A stretch of 64,000 nucleotides of DNA from Actinomadura livida (GCF_014648675.1 NZ_BMRO01000014.1:80377-144376); one strand, 5' to 3'; shown: positions 22,980 through 32,834, counted from the stretch's first letter. Notes: generated from the letters alone by a model not told the origin. A program made the numbers and translations.

Positions 22980-23933
22980 ATGGTGGACGGCATGGCAGGC
23001 GACACCCAGTACACGATCGGGGAACTGGCGCGCCGCACCGGGCTGTCGGTGCGGACGATCCGGTTCTACTCCGACGCGGGCGTGGTGCCGGCGACCTCCC
23101 GTACCGCGGCCGGCTACCGGCTGTACGACGTGGCGGCCGTCGCGCGCCTCGACCTGGTGCGTACGCTGCGCGACCTCGGCGTGGACCTCGGCACGGTCCG
23201 GCGGGTGCTGGACCGGGAGATCGGCGTCGGGGAGGTCGCGGCGGCGCACGCCGAGGCGCTGGACGTGCAGATCCGCACGCTCCGGCTGCGCCGGGCGGTG
23301 CTGCGGGCGGTCGCCAAACGAGCATCCAGTCCCGAGGAGATCGAACTCATGCACAAGCTCGCCCGGCTCTCCGACGAGGAGCGGCGGCGCATCATCACCG
23401 ACTTCATCGACGAGTCGTTCGCCGGACTCGCGGTGGACCCCGCCTTCGAGGAGCGGATGCGGTCCGCGCTGCCGGAGCTGCCCGACGACCCCGAGCCCGA
23501 GCAGGTCGACGCGTGGGTGGAGCTGGCCGAACTGGTCGGCGACCCCGACTTCCGGGCCACGGTGCGGCGGATGGCCGAGGCCCAGGCCGCGGAGCTCGGG
23601 CGGGGCTCCTACCCCGACGACCCGGCGCGGCTCGGGCAGCTCACGGGGGAGAAGATCTCGGCGGCCATCGCGGACGGCATCGAGCCCGGTTCGGACGCGG
23701 CCCGTCCCATCGTCGACGAGGTGGCGGCCGCCTACGCGGACGCCTACGGCGCCGCCGACGGCCCCGAGTTCCGGCGCGACCTGCGCGAGCGGACCGAGAT
23801 CGGCACCGACCCGCGCGCGGAGCGGTACTGGCAGCTCCTCGCCGTCATCAACGGCTGGGAGGCGTGGCCGGCGATGACCCCGTCGTTCCAGTGGCTCATC
23901 GAGGCCCTGCGCAGCCACGAGTCCCCCGCGTAA
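22980..23933 (+). CDS. MerR-family transcriptional regulator
   Basis: A 317-residue protein with a MerR winged helix at the N-terminus (YTIGELARRTGLSVRTIRFY, then AGYRLYDVAAVARLDLVRTL), a dimerisation helix and a long C-terminal helical region of about 200 residues (DEERRRIITDFIDESFAGLA; PAMTPSFQWLIEAL). The size and C-terminus point to ligand sensing, but I do not recognise the effector domain. It is divergent from the APH-like kinase and overlaps its probable operator region. Confidence 0.87.
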   Translation: MVDGMAGDTQYTIGELARRTGLSVRTIRFYSDAGVVPATSRTAAGYRLYDVAAVARLDLVRTLRDLGVDLGTVRRVLDREIGVGEVAAAHAEALDVQIRTLRLRRAVLRAVAKRASSPEEIELMHKLARLSDEERRRIITDFIDESFAGLAVDPAFEERMRSALPELPDDPEPEQVDAWVELAELVGDPDFRATVRRMAEAQAAELGRGSYPDDPARLGQLTGEKISAAIADGIEPGSDAARPIVDEVAAAYADAYGAADGPEFRRDLRERTEIGTDPRAERYWQLLAVINGWEAWPAMTPSFQWLIEALRSHESPA

Positions 23934-23940
23934 CGGACGG

Positions 23941-25374
23941 CTAGGAGGGCACGGGGACGCTGGTGCGGCGACGGTCGCGCCAGCGTCCCAGCGAGACCGC
24001 GTCCTCCGCCTCGTCGAGGACGCCGCCGGCCGGGTCGTCCGTCCCGTCCGATCTGACCGCGTCGCCGGACGGCCGCAGGATGTCCCGCACCACCAGGGCC
24101 GCCAGCGCCAGGACGGTCACGAATCGCGCGAGCAGCGCCAGGTGGTAGACGCCCTGGTCGATGCCGCCCTCCGGCGCGTCGAAGCTCAGCACCGCCGACA
24201 GGGTGCCCGAGAGGTCCGCGCCCGCGGTCTGGGCGGAGACCGACAGCAGGAACCACCAGATGCCGAAGAAGTAGACGACCTCGCCGATCTGCCAGGCCAC
24301 GAAGGCGGGGAGCTTCGGGCGGGCCAGCACGGCCAGGGGGAGCAGCCACAGCACGAACTGCGGCGACCAGACCTTGTTCGGCAGCATGAACGCGACGAGC
24401 ACGAGGAACATCAGCTGCGGCAGGCGCGGGCGGCGCGGCGCGGCCAGCGCGAGGACGGCGATCCCCGCGGCGAGGACGAGGAACGTTCCCGTCCCGAGGA
24501 GGTTCAGCAGATCGGTGTCGGACGCCGCCTTGTCCAGCCCGTGCTCCTGCAGGAAGAAGAAGATCGACCCCCAGTCGATGCCGCGGCCCTGGCTGAAGGT
24601 GTAGAACTCCTTCCACCCGTCCCACGCGAACACCATCACCGGCAGGTTGACGAGCAGCCACGCCCCGGCGGTGCCGGCGAGGAGCCGTCCCATGGCGCGC
24701 CACTGCCCGGCGCGCACGCACAACAGGACCAGCGGGCCGAGGAACAGCAGCGGGTAGAACTTCGCCGCGATCGCGAGCCCGAGCAGCGCGCCCGCGAGCG
24801 CGGGGCGGCGCGCCGACCAGGCGGCCAGGGCCAGCGCGGTCAGCGCCACCGCGAGCAGGTCCCAGTTGATGTACGCGGTGAGCAGCAGGGCGGGGGACAG
24901 CGCCACCATCAGCCCGGCGCGCAGCGACCGCCGCCCCGCCACGTACGCCGTCGCGAGGACGGCGACGACCGCGAAGACGGCCAGCAGCAGCGCGGTCACG
25001 TTGTAGAACGCCATGCCGCGGGCGTCCATGCCGAACGGCTGCACCAGCCACGCGACCAGTTGCATGAGGGCGCCGGCCAGGACCGGGTACTCCACGTAGT
25101 GGATGTCGGTCCCGGCGAACGAGTCGAAGTACGGGATCTTCCCGTCGCTGAGCCCGCGCACGTAGTACAGCGGGTAGATGTCGGTGTAGCAGCCGTTCGT
25201 CGTCGTCTTGATGAAGTCGAAGTTCGCCGACGCGCACGGCCGCTTCTGCAGCCAGCCGAGCAGGCACACCAGGGCGGTGAGGCCCGTCAGCACCGGCGCG
25301 AACGGCGTCAGCGGCCCGTGCCGGCGGGACGGCGATTCGTCCGCCCCGTCGATTTCGGTGTCGGCGGCGGACAT
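23941..25374 (-). CDS. GT87-type integral membrane mannosyltransferase-like protein
   Basis: About 477 residues from the ATG at 25372-25374 (AAGGG upstream); a longer frame start at 25446 is possible. About ten hydrophobic segments and the DUF2029/GT87 features are visible: the extracytoplasmic loop with CYTDIYPLYYVRGL and GTDIHYVEYPVLAGALMQLV, and LLTAYINWDLLAVAL. GT87 enzymes use polyprenyl-phosphate mannose to extend glycolipids such as lipomannan in mycobacteria. The exact acceptor here is unknown. It follows the PBP gene on the same strand past a strong terminator. Confidence 0.82.
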   Translation of the reverse strand: MSAADTEIDGADESPSRRHGPLTPFAPVLTGLTALVCLLGWLQKRPCASANFDFIKTTTNGCYTDIYPLYYVRGLSDGKIPYFDSFAGTDIHYVEYPVLAGALMQLVAWLVQPFGMDARGMAFYNVTALLLAVFAVVAVLATAYVAGRRSLRAGLMVALSPALLLTAYINWDLLAVALTALALAAWSARRPALAGALLGLAIAAKFYPLLFLGPLVLLCVRAGQWRAMGRLLAGTAGAWLLVNLPVMVFAWDGWKEFYTFSQGRGIDWGSIFFFLQEHGLDKAASDTDLLNLLGTGTFLVLAAGIAVLALAAPRRPRLPQLMFLVLVAFMLPNKVWSPQFVLWLLPLAVLARPKLPAFVAWQIGEVVYFFGIWWFLLSVSAQTAGADLSGTLSAVLSFDAPEGGIDQGVYHLALLARFVTVLALAALVVRDILRPSGDAVRSDGTDDPAGGVLDEAEDAVSLGRWRDRRRTSVPVPS

Positions 25375-25457
25375 CGCGATCCCTTCAGAAGACGACGACA
25401 TGGACAGCAAGACTATTGGCCGCCGGGTCCGCTCCGGGCGGCGCACCGGCGATACGC

Positions 25458-25489
25458 AACGGCCCGGAGCCGCCAGGCTCCGGGCCGTT
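25458..25489 (-). terminator. Terminator hairpin downstream of the PBP gene
   Basis: AACGGCCCGGAGCC (25458-25471) and GGCTCCGGGCCGTT (25476-25489), a perfect 14-bp stem with a 4-base loop, 34 bases after the PBP stop on the minus strand. Confidence 0.75.
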
Positions 25490-25522
25490 CACGGACTGCC
25501 GGGAAACGCGTCCCGGCCTCCC

Positions 25523-28237
25523 CTAGTTGCTGCCGTCGGGGGCGTCGGGCGGATCGTCAACCCCCCGGCAGACGGGATGGTCGCGGTGCTGCGGTTGCGC
25601 GCACCACCAGCTCCGGTCGCCGTCGGGTGGGATGTCCGGGTTGCAGCCGACCGGCATGCCCAGCCGGTTGCAGGGCTGCCCCTGGCTGGGCGGGGTGATC
25701 GACGGGCTCGGCGACGACGGCGAGGTCGGCCGGCAGTCCGGCGGCTGGTTCGGCCGGCCCGGCCGGCAGTCCGGCGTGTTCGTCGGGCTCGGCGTACTCG
25801 TCGGGGTCGGCGTCGGCCGCGCCTTCGCCCACGGGGCGATCTCACCGGCGTTGACCGGGGGCGGGAACGGCTTGATCTCCTTGCCCTCGAGGGCCTTCGT
25901 CATGAACTTCTTGAACAGGTCGGCGGGGACCGTACCACCGTAGACCTGGCTGTAGTTGCCCACGCCGATCAGGGACAGGCGGTTCCCCTTCTTGTCCTGG
26001 CGCCACATCGCCGACGCCGTCGCGATCTCGGGCGTGTAGCCGACGAACCAGGCCGACTTGTTCTCGTCCGTCGTCCCGGTCTTGCCTGCGACCGGGCGGC
26101 CGCCGAGGTTCGCCCGCGTACCGGTACCGCCGGACTTGACGACCGCCTCCATCGCCGACGTCGCGTCCGCCGCGACCCCCTCGGAGAAGGCGCGCGTCGG
26201 CTTCTCCCAGGGCAGCTTCTCCAGGACCTCGCCCTTCTCGTTCGTGATCGGGTTGCCCTGGTTGTCGGTGACCTTGGCGATCACGTGGGCGTCGCGGTGC
26301 ACGCCCTTCGCGGCGAAGGTCGAGTAGACCGACGCCATGGTCACCGGCGTGGTGTCGATGACGCCGAGCGGCAGCGACGTGAAGGTCGGGTCGAGGGACG
26401 GGGTGTCGGCGGGGACGCCCATCTTCTTCGCCATCTCGATGACGTTGGACAGCTGCACCTTCTGCCCGAGCTCGACGTACGACGTGTTGATGGACATCGC
26501 CGTCATCTGCTTGAGGTTGTAGATGCCGTTCTCCGCGCGGTTGTCGTTGGTGAACGTCGCACCGTTGATCGTCCGCTTGTAGCTGCCGTCCATCGTGGTC
26601 TTCAGGCTGATGCCCTGGTCCAGGGCCGTGGCCAGGACGATCGGCTTGAACGACGACCCCGGCTGCACCTTGCCCTGGAAGGAGTTGTCGAACTGCTGCT
26701 TGCGGAAGTCGGGGCCGCCGTAGGCGGCGACCACCCCGCCCGTCCGGGGGTCTATCGCGGCGAGCCCGAACTGGATGTCGTTGCCCAGCCCGTTCTCCTT
26801 GCGGATCTCCCTGACGGCCTTGTTGGTGTAGTCCTGCAGCTGCTTGTTGAACGTCGTCTTGATCCGCAGGCCGCCGGTCTCCAGCATCTGGTCGTTGATG
26901 CCGAGCGCCTTCAGCTCGCTCAGGACCCGCGCCTCCAGGTAGCCGGCGTTCGGGTCGTCCGGGACGTCGCTCCAGTTCTTCTCCGTCTGCGGGAACTTCG
27001 CCGCGGCGCGCTTGCCCTCCTCGAGCCAGCCCTGCTCGACCATGCCGTCGAGGACGTAGTTCCAGCGGTCGATCAGCGCCTGCTTGGCCGGGTTGGACGC
27101 CGGGCCGTAGGTGGCGAAGTAGCCGGGCCGCTGGATCATCGCGGCGAGCATCGCCGCCTCGGACTCGTTGATCTCGGTGACCGGCTTGTGGAAGTAGGCG
27201 CGAGAGGCCGCCTGGATGCCGTACGACCGGCGCCCGAAGGGCACCGTGTTGAGGTACAGCTCCAGTACCTTCGCCTTCTCCATCTCCTTGCCGAGCCGGA
27301 TGGAGATCAGGATCTCCTTGAGCTTGCGGCTGACCGTGCGCTCCTGGCTGAGGCCCGCGTAGTAGTTCCGGGCCATCTGCTGCGTGATCGTCGAGGCGCC
27401 CGCGGTGCCGCCGCCGGTCACCGCGCGGAACATCGCGCCCGCGATACCGGTCGGCGAGATCCCCGGCTCGGTCCAGAAGCCGCGGTCCTCGGCCGCGAGG
27501 ACGGCGTTCTGGACGTGCTTGGGCACCTTGTCCAGCGGGATGTTCTCGCGGTGCGTGCCGATCCGCGCGAGCGGCGAGCCGTCCGCGTACGTGATCACCG
27601 ACTCCTGGCGTATCGCGTCCTGCTGCTTCTCCGTCGGGATCGGGGTGTTGGCGTACGCGACGATGACGAGCGTCGCCAGCCCGAGGATCATCACGCTGGC
27701 GACGGCGACCATGACCTTCCAGGAAGGTATGTATCGCTTCCATCCGGTCTTGTCGGGATCGTCCGACCGCTTGTCGCGGCCCTCCTCGTCCCAGAAGCCG
27801 CCGCCCCCGGAACCGCCGCGGCCACCCGGGCCGCCCGGACCGCCGGGACCGCGGCCACCGCCGCCGGGCCTGCCCGGCCCGCCCGGTCTGCCGGGACCGC
27901 CCCGGCCTCCCGCCGCGCCCGCGGGACCACCCGGGGCACCCGGTGCGCCGGGTGGTCCCGGACGTCCGCCAGGCCCCGAGCGCATCGCCGAGGGCGTACC
28001 GGCACGCCGCCGGCCGCCGCCGCTCCGGCCGCCGCCGCCCGGGGCACCGGCCCGCGCGGGCCCTCCGCCGCGTCCGCTCGGCCTGCCACCGGGGCGCGGG
28101 CCCTTGCCGGGTGAGGGCGAGCCGGACGGTCCGCCACGCGGCGCACCGGCAGGCGTGCCCGAACCGCCGGGACGGGGGGCTCCCCTCCGGCCGGGGCCAT
28201 CTCCGTGTTCCGGTCCGTATCGGCTTGGGTTACTCAC
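25523..28237 (-). CDS. Class A penicillin-binding protein (transglycosylase/transpeptidase)
   Basis: A 904-residue bifunctional PBP. Residues 1-150 are a Gly/Pro/Arg-rich cytoplasmic tail and the membrane anchor is about 173-195 (VMVAVASVMILGLATLVIVA). The GT51 glycosyltransferase follows with catalytic Glu in AAEDRGFWTEPGI, then STITQQMARNYYAGL and LELYLNTVPFGRRSYGIQAA. The transpeptidase has the serine in PGSSFKPIVLATAL, SINTSYVEL and AGKTGTTDENKSAWFVGYTP. A Pro/Thr/Ser-rich extracellular tail closes it. It polymerises and cross-links peptidoglycan. GTG start; the region upstream resembles that of the neighbouring PBP. Confidence 0.95.
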   Translation of the reverse strand: MSNPSRYGPEHGDGPGRRGAPRPGGSGTPAGAPRGGPSGSPSPGKGPRPGGRPSGRGGGPARAGAPGGGGRSGGGRRRAGTPSAMRSGPGGRPGPPGAPGAPGGPAGAAGGRGGPGRPGGPGRPGGGGRGPGGPGGPGGRGGSGGGGFWDEEGRDKRSDDPDKTGWKRYIPSWKVMVAVASVMILGLATLVIVAYANTPIPTEKQQDAIRQESVITYADGSPLARIGTHRENIPLDKVPKHVQNAVLAAEDRGFWTEPGISPTGIAGAMFRAVTGGGTAGASTITQQMARNYYAGLSQERTVSRKLKEILISIRLGKEMEKAKVLELYLNTVPFGRRSYGIQAASRAYFHKPVTEINESEAAMLAAMIQRPGYFATYGPASNPAKQALIDRWNYVLDGMVEQGWLEEGKRAAAKFPQTEKNWSDVPDDPNAGYLEARVLSELKALGINDQMLETGGLRIKTTFNKQLQDYTNKAVREIRKENGLGNDIQFGLAAIDPRTGGVVAAYGGPDFRKQQFDNSFQGKVQPGSSFKPIVLATALDQGISLKTTMDGSYKRTINGATFTNDNRAENGIYNLKQMTAMSINTSYVELGQKVQLSNVIEMAKKMGVPADTPSLDPTFTSLPLGVIDTTPVTMASVYSTFAAKGVHRDAHVIAKVTDNQGNPITNEKGEVLEKLPWEKPTRAFSEGVAADATSAMEAVVKSGGTGTRANLGGRPVAGKTGTTDENKSAWFVGYTPEIATASAMWRQDKKGNRLSLIGVGNYSQVYGGTVPADLFKKFMTKALEGKEIKPFPPPVNAGEIAPWAKARPTPTPTSTPSPTNTPDCRPGRPNQPPDCRPTSPSSPSPSITPPSQGQPCNRLGMPVGCNPDIPPDGDRSWWCAQPQHRDHPVCRGVDDPPDAPDGSN

Positions 28238-28441
28238 GCGACCTCATCGACTGGGGTACGGCTGTGCGTCGTCCGAGAGTACTGCGGAGCAGGAGGCGCG
28301 GGGGCCGATGGCATAAGGCTTCGCGGCTCCCGGCCGTCCGGACGCACTCGATCACGCCCGCTGGCGTGCGGCAATTCGCGAACATGCTTCATGTCACACC
28401 ACCGCCTCCACAAGAGAGTTCGGACTCAACGGCTCCGGGGT

Positions 28442-31400
28442 TCATTCCGGCGGCCTCGTCAACAACGGCAGCGGCGCGATATGCGCCGTGCCCGGTTCCC
28501 CTGAACTGGGTTGCAGGCTGCGCCCGCCCCGTCTGCCGCGGCACGCCGGGTCGCCCTGGTGGAGCTGGCACCACCACTCGGGCGGCGGGTTGCTCGGCGG
28601 CTTGTTCGGGTCGCAGTTGCCGTTCGCGAACGGCGACTGGCACGGCGGCTTGTCGCCCCGGTCGCCGTCACCGCGGCCGCCGTCGTCGCCGTCCCCCTGG
28701 CAGCGCGGGTGGAACCGGCCGAGCGGGTGGTCGTCGCACCACGGCGGCCGGCGGTGCTCCTTCTTCGGCGGCTTCGCCCACTTCTGCACGATCCCGCCCC
28801 ACGCCGGCGGCGGGAACTGCTGGACCTCCATCCCCTGCATCGCGTTCACCATGTAGGAGCGCCAGATGCGGGCGGGGATCGTACCGCCCTCCACCGTGCC
28901 GATCCCGGGCAGAACCACCGACTTCTTCTTCCCGTCGGGTCCCGTGGCGTCGTTGTAGATCGTCACCGCGGTGGAGACCTGCGGCGTGTAGCCGACGAAC
29001 CAGGTCGCGACGTTCCGGTCGGTGGTGCCGGTCTTGCCGGCCGCCGGGCGGTCCGGCAGTGCCGCCGCCGTCGCGGTGCCGCCCCGGACGACCTGCTGCA
29101 TCGCGTACGTGGCGTCCGCGGCGACCTTCCCGTCGAAGACCCGGCGCTTCTCGAACTTCGGCTTCAGCCGGACCGTCTTGTTGTCGGACTCCCGGACCTG
29201 GCGGATCACGTGCGGCTGGTAGTAGACGCCGCCGTTGGCGAACGTCGCGTAGCCCGCCGCCTGCTCGATCGGCCGGATGTTGTTGACGCCCAGCGCGAGG
29301 TTCAGGCAGCACTTGTGCGGGTCGAGCAGGTCGGACGCGATCCCGGCGTCGGTCTCGGTCTTGACCACCTCTTCGATGCCGACCTTGCCCATCAGCTGGA
29401 TGAACGCGGTGTTCACCGAGTCCTTCGTCGCCGTGATCATGTCGACCGGGGTGCCGACGTCGTGGCTGTTCGGGACGATCACCGCGTTCGGGTCGTCCTT
29501 CGACACGACCGTGCCGTCCGGGCCGATCGGCGTCTTCGAGATCCCCTCGAGGGTGCTCTTCAGGCTGTAGTTCTGCTTGAGGGCCGTCGCCAGCACGTAC
29601 GGCTTCATCGCCGAGCCCCCCTGCGCGGAGCCCTGCCACACGTTGTTGAACTCCTGGTCCAGGTAGCCCGGCCCGCCGTAGAACGCCACGACCTCGCCGT
29701 TCGCGGTGTTCACCGACACCAGCCCGACGCGGATCTTCTTCTTCGCGAGCCGCTTCGGGTTCACCTGCGAGACGGTCTTCTCGGCCGCCCGCCGCGCCAT
29801 CTCCATCCGCTTCTCGTTGAAGGTGGTGTAGACGCGCAGGCCCTTGGTCGTCAGCTCCTGCTCGTCGATCCCCTGCCGGCGGAGCTCCTCCTTGGCGCGC
29901 ATCAGCATGTAGCCGCGCTGCCCGCCGTACAGCTGGTCACCGGCGTTCGCGCTCTTCAGCTTCGGCAGGCCCTGCTGGATCAGCTTGTCGGCCTCGCCCT
30001 GGCTCAGCTTGCCCATCGAGACCAGGCCGTTCAGCGTGTACTCGTAGCGGGCCTTCGCCCACGCCTGGTGCGCCTTCGCCTCGGGGTCGCGGTTGGGGTT
30101 CTGGATGATGCCGCCGAGGATGGCCGCCTCGTCCTGGTTGAGCTTCCACACGTCCTTGCCGAAGTACTCGCGGGACGCGGCCTGGATGCCGTAGGTGTTG
30201 CGGCCGAAGTAGATCGTGTTCAGGTACAGCTTGAGGATCTCGTCCTTGCTGTGCTTGTCCTCGAGCTTCATCGAGATGAACAGCTCTTTGAACTTCCGGC
30301 TCATCGTCCGGTTGTTCGGGTCGGAGTAGTGGTTCTTCGCGAGCTGCTGCGTGATCGTGGACCCGCCGCCGGACCCGCCGGTGAGGTTGTCCCACACGGC
30401 CCGCGTGGTGCCCTTCACCGAGAAGCCCGGGTCGCTGTAGAAGCTGCGGTTCTCCGCCGCCAGCACCGCGTTCCGGACGTGCGGCGGGATCTTGTCGAGT
30501 TCGACGCTCTGCCGCTTCTTCCCGATCCGGCCGATCTCCTTGCCGTTGGTGTAGTAGAAGATCGACGCCTGGTCCTCGACGCCCGCCACCGTCGGCTCCG
30601 CAGGCGTGGGGGTGTTCGAGTACGCGACCCAGATCAGCGTGACGAACGCGGCGATGCCGAGCCCGGAAAGGCCGGCGACGAGCTTCCAGGACGGCAGGAA
30701 CCGCCGCCATCCCGTCTCCCGGGACCGCAGCTGCCCGAGGATCCCGGACTTCTTCTGCCCCGGCCCGGCCGGCCCGGCCGGCCCGGCCGGTCCGCCCGGC
30801 CCGCCCGGACCCCCGGGGCCTCTCGGGCCGCCAGGCCCCATCGGCCCGCCGGGACCGCCGGGCCCACCGGGGCCAGGGGGCCCGCCGGGGCCGCCGGGGC
30901 CGCCGGAGCGGTGGGCGGCCCGGACGCCCTTGCTCTTGAACGCCGAGGTGACCTTGGCGCCGAGGTCCTGGCCGACCTTCTGGAGCTCGCCGAGCTTGTC
31001 CTTGACGCCGGGCTTCGCCGCCGTCCCGAACCCGGCACCCGCGGCCATCCCGGCACCGGCCGCACCGCCCATGCCGGGCCCACCGGGCACACCAGGCCCG
31101 CCCGGGCCGCCTGGACCACCTGGACCACCTGGACCGCCGGGCATTCCCCTTCCGGGGCCGCCCGGGGCACCCTGCGCACCGAAGCCCGCGGGCGGACCGT
31201 ATCCACTGGACGGACCGCCGTCCGCACGGACGGCGGGACCGGGCGCGGTCGGCGGCGCACCCGAACCGCCGAACGAACCACCCGGCGAACCGGAGCCACC
31301 GGGCAGGCCACCGCCGGGCGCGCTCGCACCCGAGGGGATCGCGGGACCGGGAGCCGTCGGCGGCGCCCCGGCGTCACCGAGCGAGCCGCCGCCACCCGAC

Positions 31401-32116
31401 GGCCGACCCGCACCACCGGCACCGCCCGACATCCCGTACCCGCCGGACGGATTCCCGCCCGGCGCAGCGCCGCCCTGGCCACCCGGCACACCGCCCTGGC
31501 CGCTGGACATACCGCCGCCGCTCGTGCCGCCGCCCATTCCGGGACCGCCCAGCCCGCCCGATCCGCTTCCAGGCGCCCCGGAACCGCTCAGCGCGGCGCC
31601 AGAGCCACCGGGCGAAGCCGAACCACCGGGCAGACCACCGGGCTGACCCGGCCCGCCACCGGCCATGCCGGACGCGCCGTACGATCCGGAGCCGCCGGAG
31701 AAGCCCTCGCCACCCGGTCCACCCGAGCCGCCCGGCAGGCCGCCTGCCGGGCCGGAAGCCCGGTGCGCACCGGAGCCGCTCGGCGGCGGGAACCCGCCGC
31801 TCAGCGGGTCATTCGATCCGCCACCGGCACCGGAGCCGCCGTGCCCCGCGGAACCGCCCGGCGCGCCGCCGCCGGACAGGCTGCCGCCGCCGGGGACGGC
31901 GTGGCCGCTCATGAAGCCGGGGCTCTGGACGTTGTCCGGCGGTCCGGCCGGCGCCGCCTGGGCGCCGGGGCCGTCCGCCGCGCCGGGGACGCCCGGAGCG
32001 GATTCGCGGGGGGCGCCCGGAGAAGCGGGGTCGCCGGAGTCGCCGGGACGGGGGACCTGCTGCCCGCCCGGCCTCTGCGACCCGGGTTCCGGTCGGGGCT
32101 GGCTTGGATTACTCAC
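28442..32116 (-). CDS. Class A penicillin-binding protein with a very long Gly/Pro-rich N-terminus
   Basis: A 1224-residue paralogue of the next PBP. The first ~470 residues are low-complexity Gly/Pro/Ser, including collagen-like Gly-x-y runs at about 323-350 and 405-453. A membrane span follows at about 477-499 (KLVAGLSGLGIAAFVTLIWV). GT51 motifs are AAENRSFYSDPGFS, STITQQLAKNHYSDP and LKLYLNTIYFGRNTYGIQAA. Transpeptidase motifs are GGSAMKPYVLATAL, SVNTAF and AGKTGTTDRN. The tail is Pro/Asp/Cys-rich. Normal class A PBPs are about 700-900 residues, so the N-terminal half is exceptional. GTG start with GAGGT upstream. Confidence 0.93.
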   Translation of the reverse strand: MSNPSQPRPEPGSQRPGGQQVPRPGDSGDPASPGAPRESAPGVPGAADGPGAQAAPAGPPDNVQSPGFMSGHAVPGGGSLSGGGAPGGSAGHGGSGAGGGSNDPLSGGFPPPSGSGAHRASGPAGGLPGGSGGPGGEGFSGGSGSYGASGMAGGGPGQPGGLPGGSASPGGSGAALSGSGAPGSGSGGLGGPGMGGGTSGGGMSSGQGGVPGGQGGAAPGGNPSGGYGMSGGAGGAGRPSGGGGSLGDAGAPPTAPGPAIPSGASAPGGGLPGGSGSPGGSFGGSGAPPTAPGPAVRADGGPSSGYGPPAGFGAQGAPGGPGRGMPGGPGGPGGPGGPGGPGVPGGPGMGGAAGAGMAAGAGFGTAAKPGVKDKLGELQKVGQDLGAKVTSAFKSKGVRAAHRSGGPGGPGGPPGPGGPGGPGGPMGPGGPRGPGGPGGPGGPAGPAGPAGPGQKKSGILGQLRSRETGWRRFLPSWKLVAGLSGLGIAAFVTLIWVAYSNTPTPAEPTVAGVEDQASIFYYTNGKEIGRIGKKRQSVELDKIPPHVRNAVLAAENRSFYSDPGFSVKGTTRAVWDNLTGGSGGGSTITQQLAKNHYSDPNNRTMSRKFKELFISMKLEDKHSKDEILKLYLNTIYFGRNTYGIQAASREYFGKDVWKLNQDEAAILGGIIQNPNRDPEAKAHQAWAKARYEYTLNGLVSMGKLSQGEADKLIQQGLPKLKSANAGDQLYGGQRGYMLMRAKEELRRQGIDEQELTTKGLRVYTTFNEKRMEMARRAAEKTVSQVNPKRLAKKKIRVGLVSVNTANGEVVAFYGGPGYLDQEFNNVWQGSAQGGSAMKPYVLATALKQNYSLKSTLEGISKTPIGPDGTVVSKDDPNAVIVPNSHDVGTPVDMITATKDSVNTAFIQLMGKVGIEEVVKTETDAGIASDLLDPHKCCLNLALGVNNIRPIEQAAGYATFANGGVYYQPHVIRQVRESDNKTVRLKPKFEKRRVFDGKVAADATYAMQQVVRGGTATAAALPDRPAAGKTGTTDRNVATWFVGYTPQVSTAVTIYNDATGPDGKKKSVVLPGIGTVEGGTIPARIWRSYMVNAMQGMEVQQFPPPAWGGIVQKWAKPPKKEHRRPPWCDDHPLGRFHPRCQGDGDDGGRGDGDRGDKPPCQSPFANGNCDPNKPPSNPPPEWWCQLHQGDPACRGRRGGRSLQPSSGEPGTAHIAPLPLLTRPPE

Positions 32117-32311
32117 GCGACCTCATCAACAGGGGACAGCTGGTTGTTGCCAAGGGCCGGGGATCGCTCCCCAGCTTTGGAACGACTCGTGCGCCGTCCG
32201 AAGAGTACTGTGCGGGCTGGTGAGCGGGGGGAGCGTGTGCACGGCGATGTTACGTCCTGGCTGGTCAACGCCCTCGCCGAACGCTGCGGCCGGTGGATCC
32301 TCCTCTGCTTG

Positions 32312-32689
32312 CTACCGTTCGGGGCCCTGCTCCCCATGGCCGAGGACGTACGACATCGCCAGGTGGTTCCATGCGCAACTTTGACACACTTCCACCACAT
32401 ACACCCTGAATTCTCCGTATTCGCGGTCGAGCTCGGCCAGTTCGGCGGTGGCCTTGACGCGTCCCGCGTAGCGACCCAGCTCGTCCCCGTATACGTAGGT
32501 CACATGGGTGAGGGGTTCATGCCGGCAGACGGGACACCGCTCGCCGGTGGGTTCGCCGTGGTACTTGGCCGCGCGCAGGAGGTAGGGCTGGGCGTCGCAC
32601 GCGTCGTCCCTGGTCAGCGACCCTGACCTCAGCTCGGCGAGGACCGCCCGCTTCGCGAGGCCGTAGTCGACGACCAGCCTCGGTCTCAT
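32312..32689 (-). CDS. DUF5318 family protein
   Basis: A 125-residue protein, MRPRLVVDYGLAKRAVLAEL, with a two-pair Cys ribbon (ERCPVCRHEPL about residues 50-60; VCQSCAWNHLAMSYVLG near the end), likely binding zinc. Position beside class A PBP genes is usual for this actinobacterial family. Function unknown. Divergent from the padR gene; the gap holds palindromic repeats that could regulate both. Confidence 0.88.
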   Translation of the reverse strand: MRPRLVVDYGLAKRAVLAELRSGSLTRDDACDAQPYLLRAAKYHGEPTGERCPVCRHEPLTHVTYVYGDELGRYAGRVKATAELAELDREYGEFRVYVVEVCQSCAWNHLAMSYVLGHGEQGPER

Positions 32690-32785
32690 CGTCGGCTCCG
32701 GCACCGCATACCGGCAGGGTAAGCGGCGCCGGGTGCGCCCGGACAGATCCCCACTTGCCAGGACGGTCCGCGCTACGTATCTTGT

Positions 32786-32834
32786 CGATGTATCGCGCCG
32801 ATACATTGGCTCGATACATCGAATCGATACATCG
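32786..32834. promoter_or_regulatory. Four ATACAT-type palindromic repeats, probable PadR operator
   Basis: CGATGTATCG (32786-32795), CGATACATTG (32799-32808), CGATACATCG (32812-32821) and CGATACATCG (32825-32834), spaced 13 bases apart from start to start. PadR regulators bind ATGT/ACAT dyads, and the array is 21 bases upstream of the padR start. Regular spacing of four half-turn sites suggests cooperative binding. Confidence 0.7.

Noticed and set aside
30700..31800. Coding of collagen-like proteins on the plus strand opposite the PBP N-terminus
   Set aside because: Pro/Gly-rich frames on both strands follow from the GGN-CCN composition of the PBP tail; only the minus frame continues into PBP domains.
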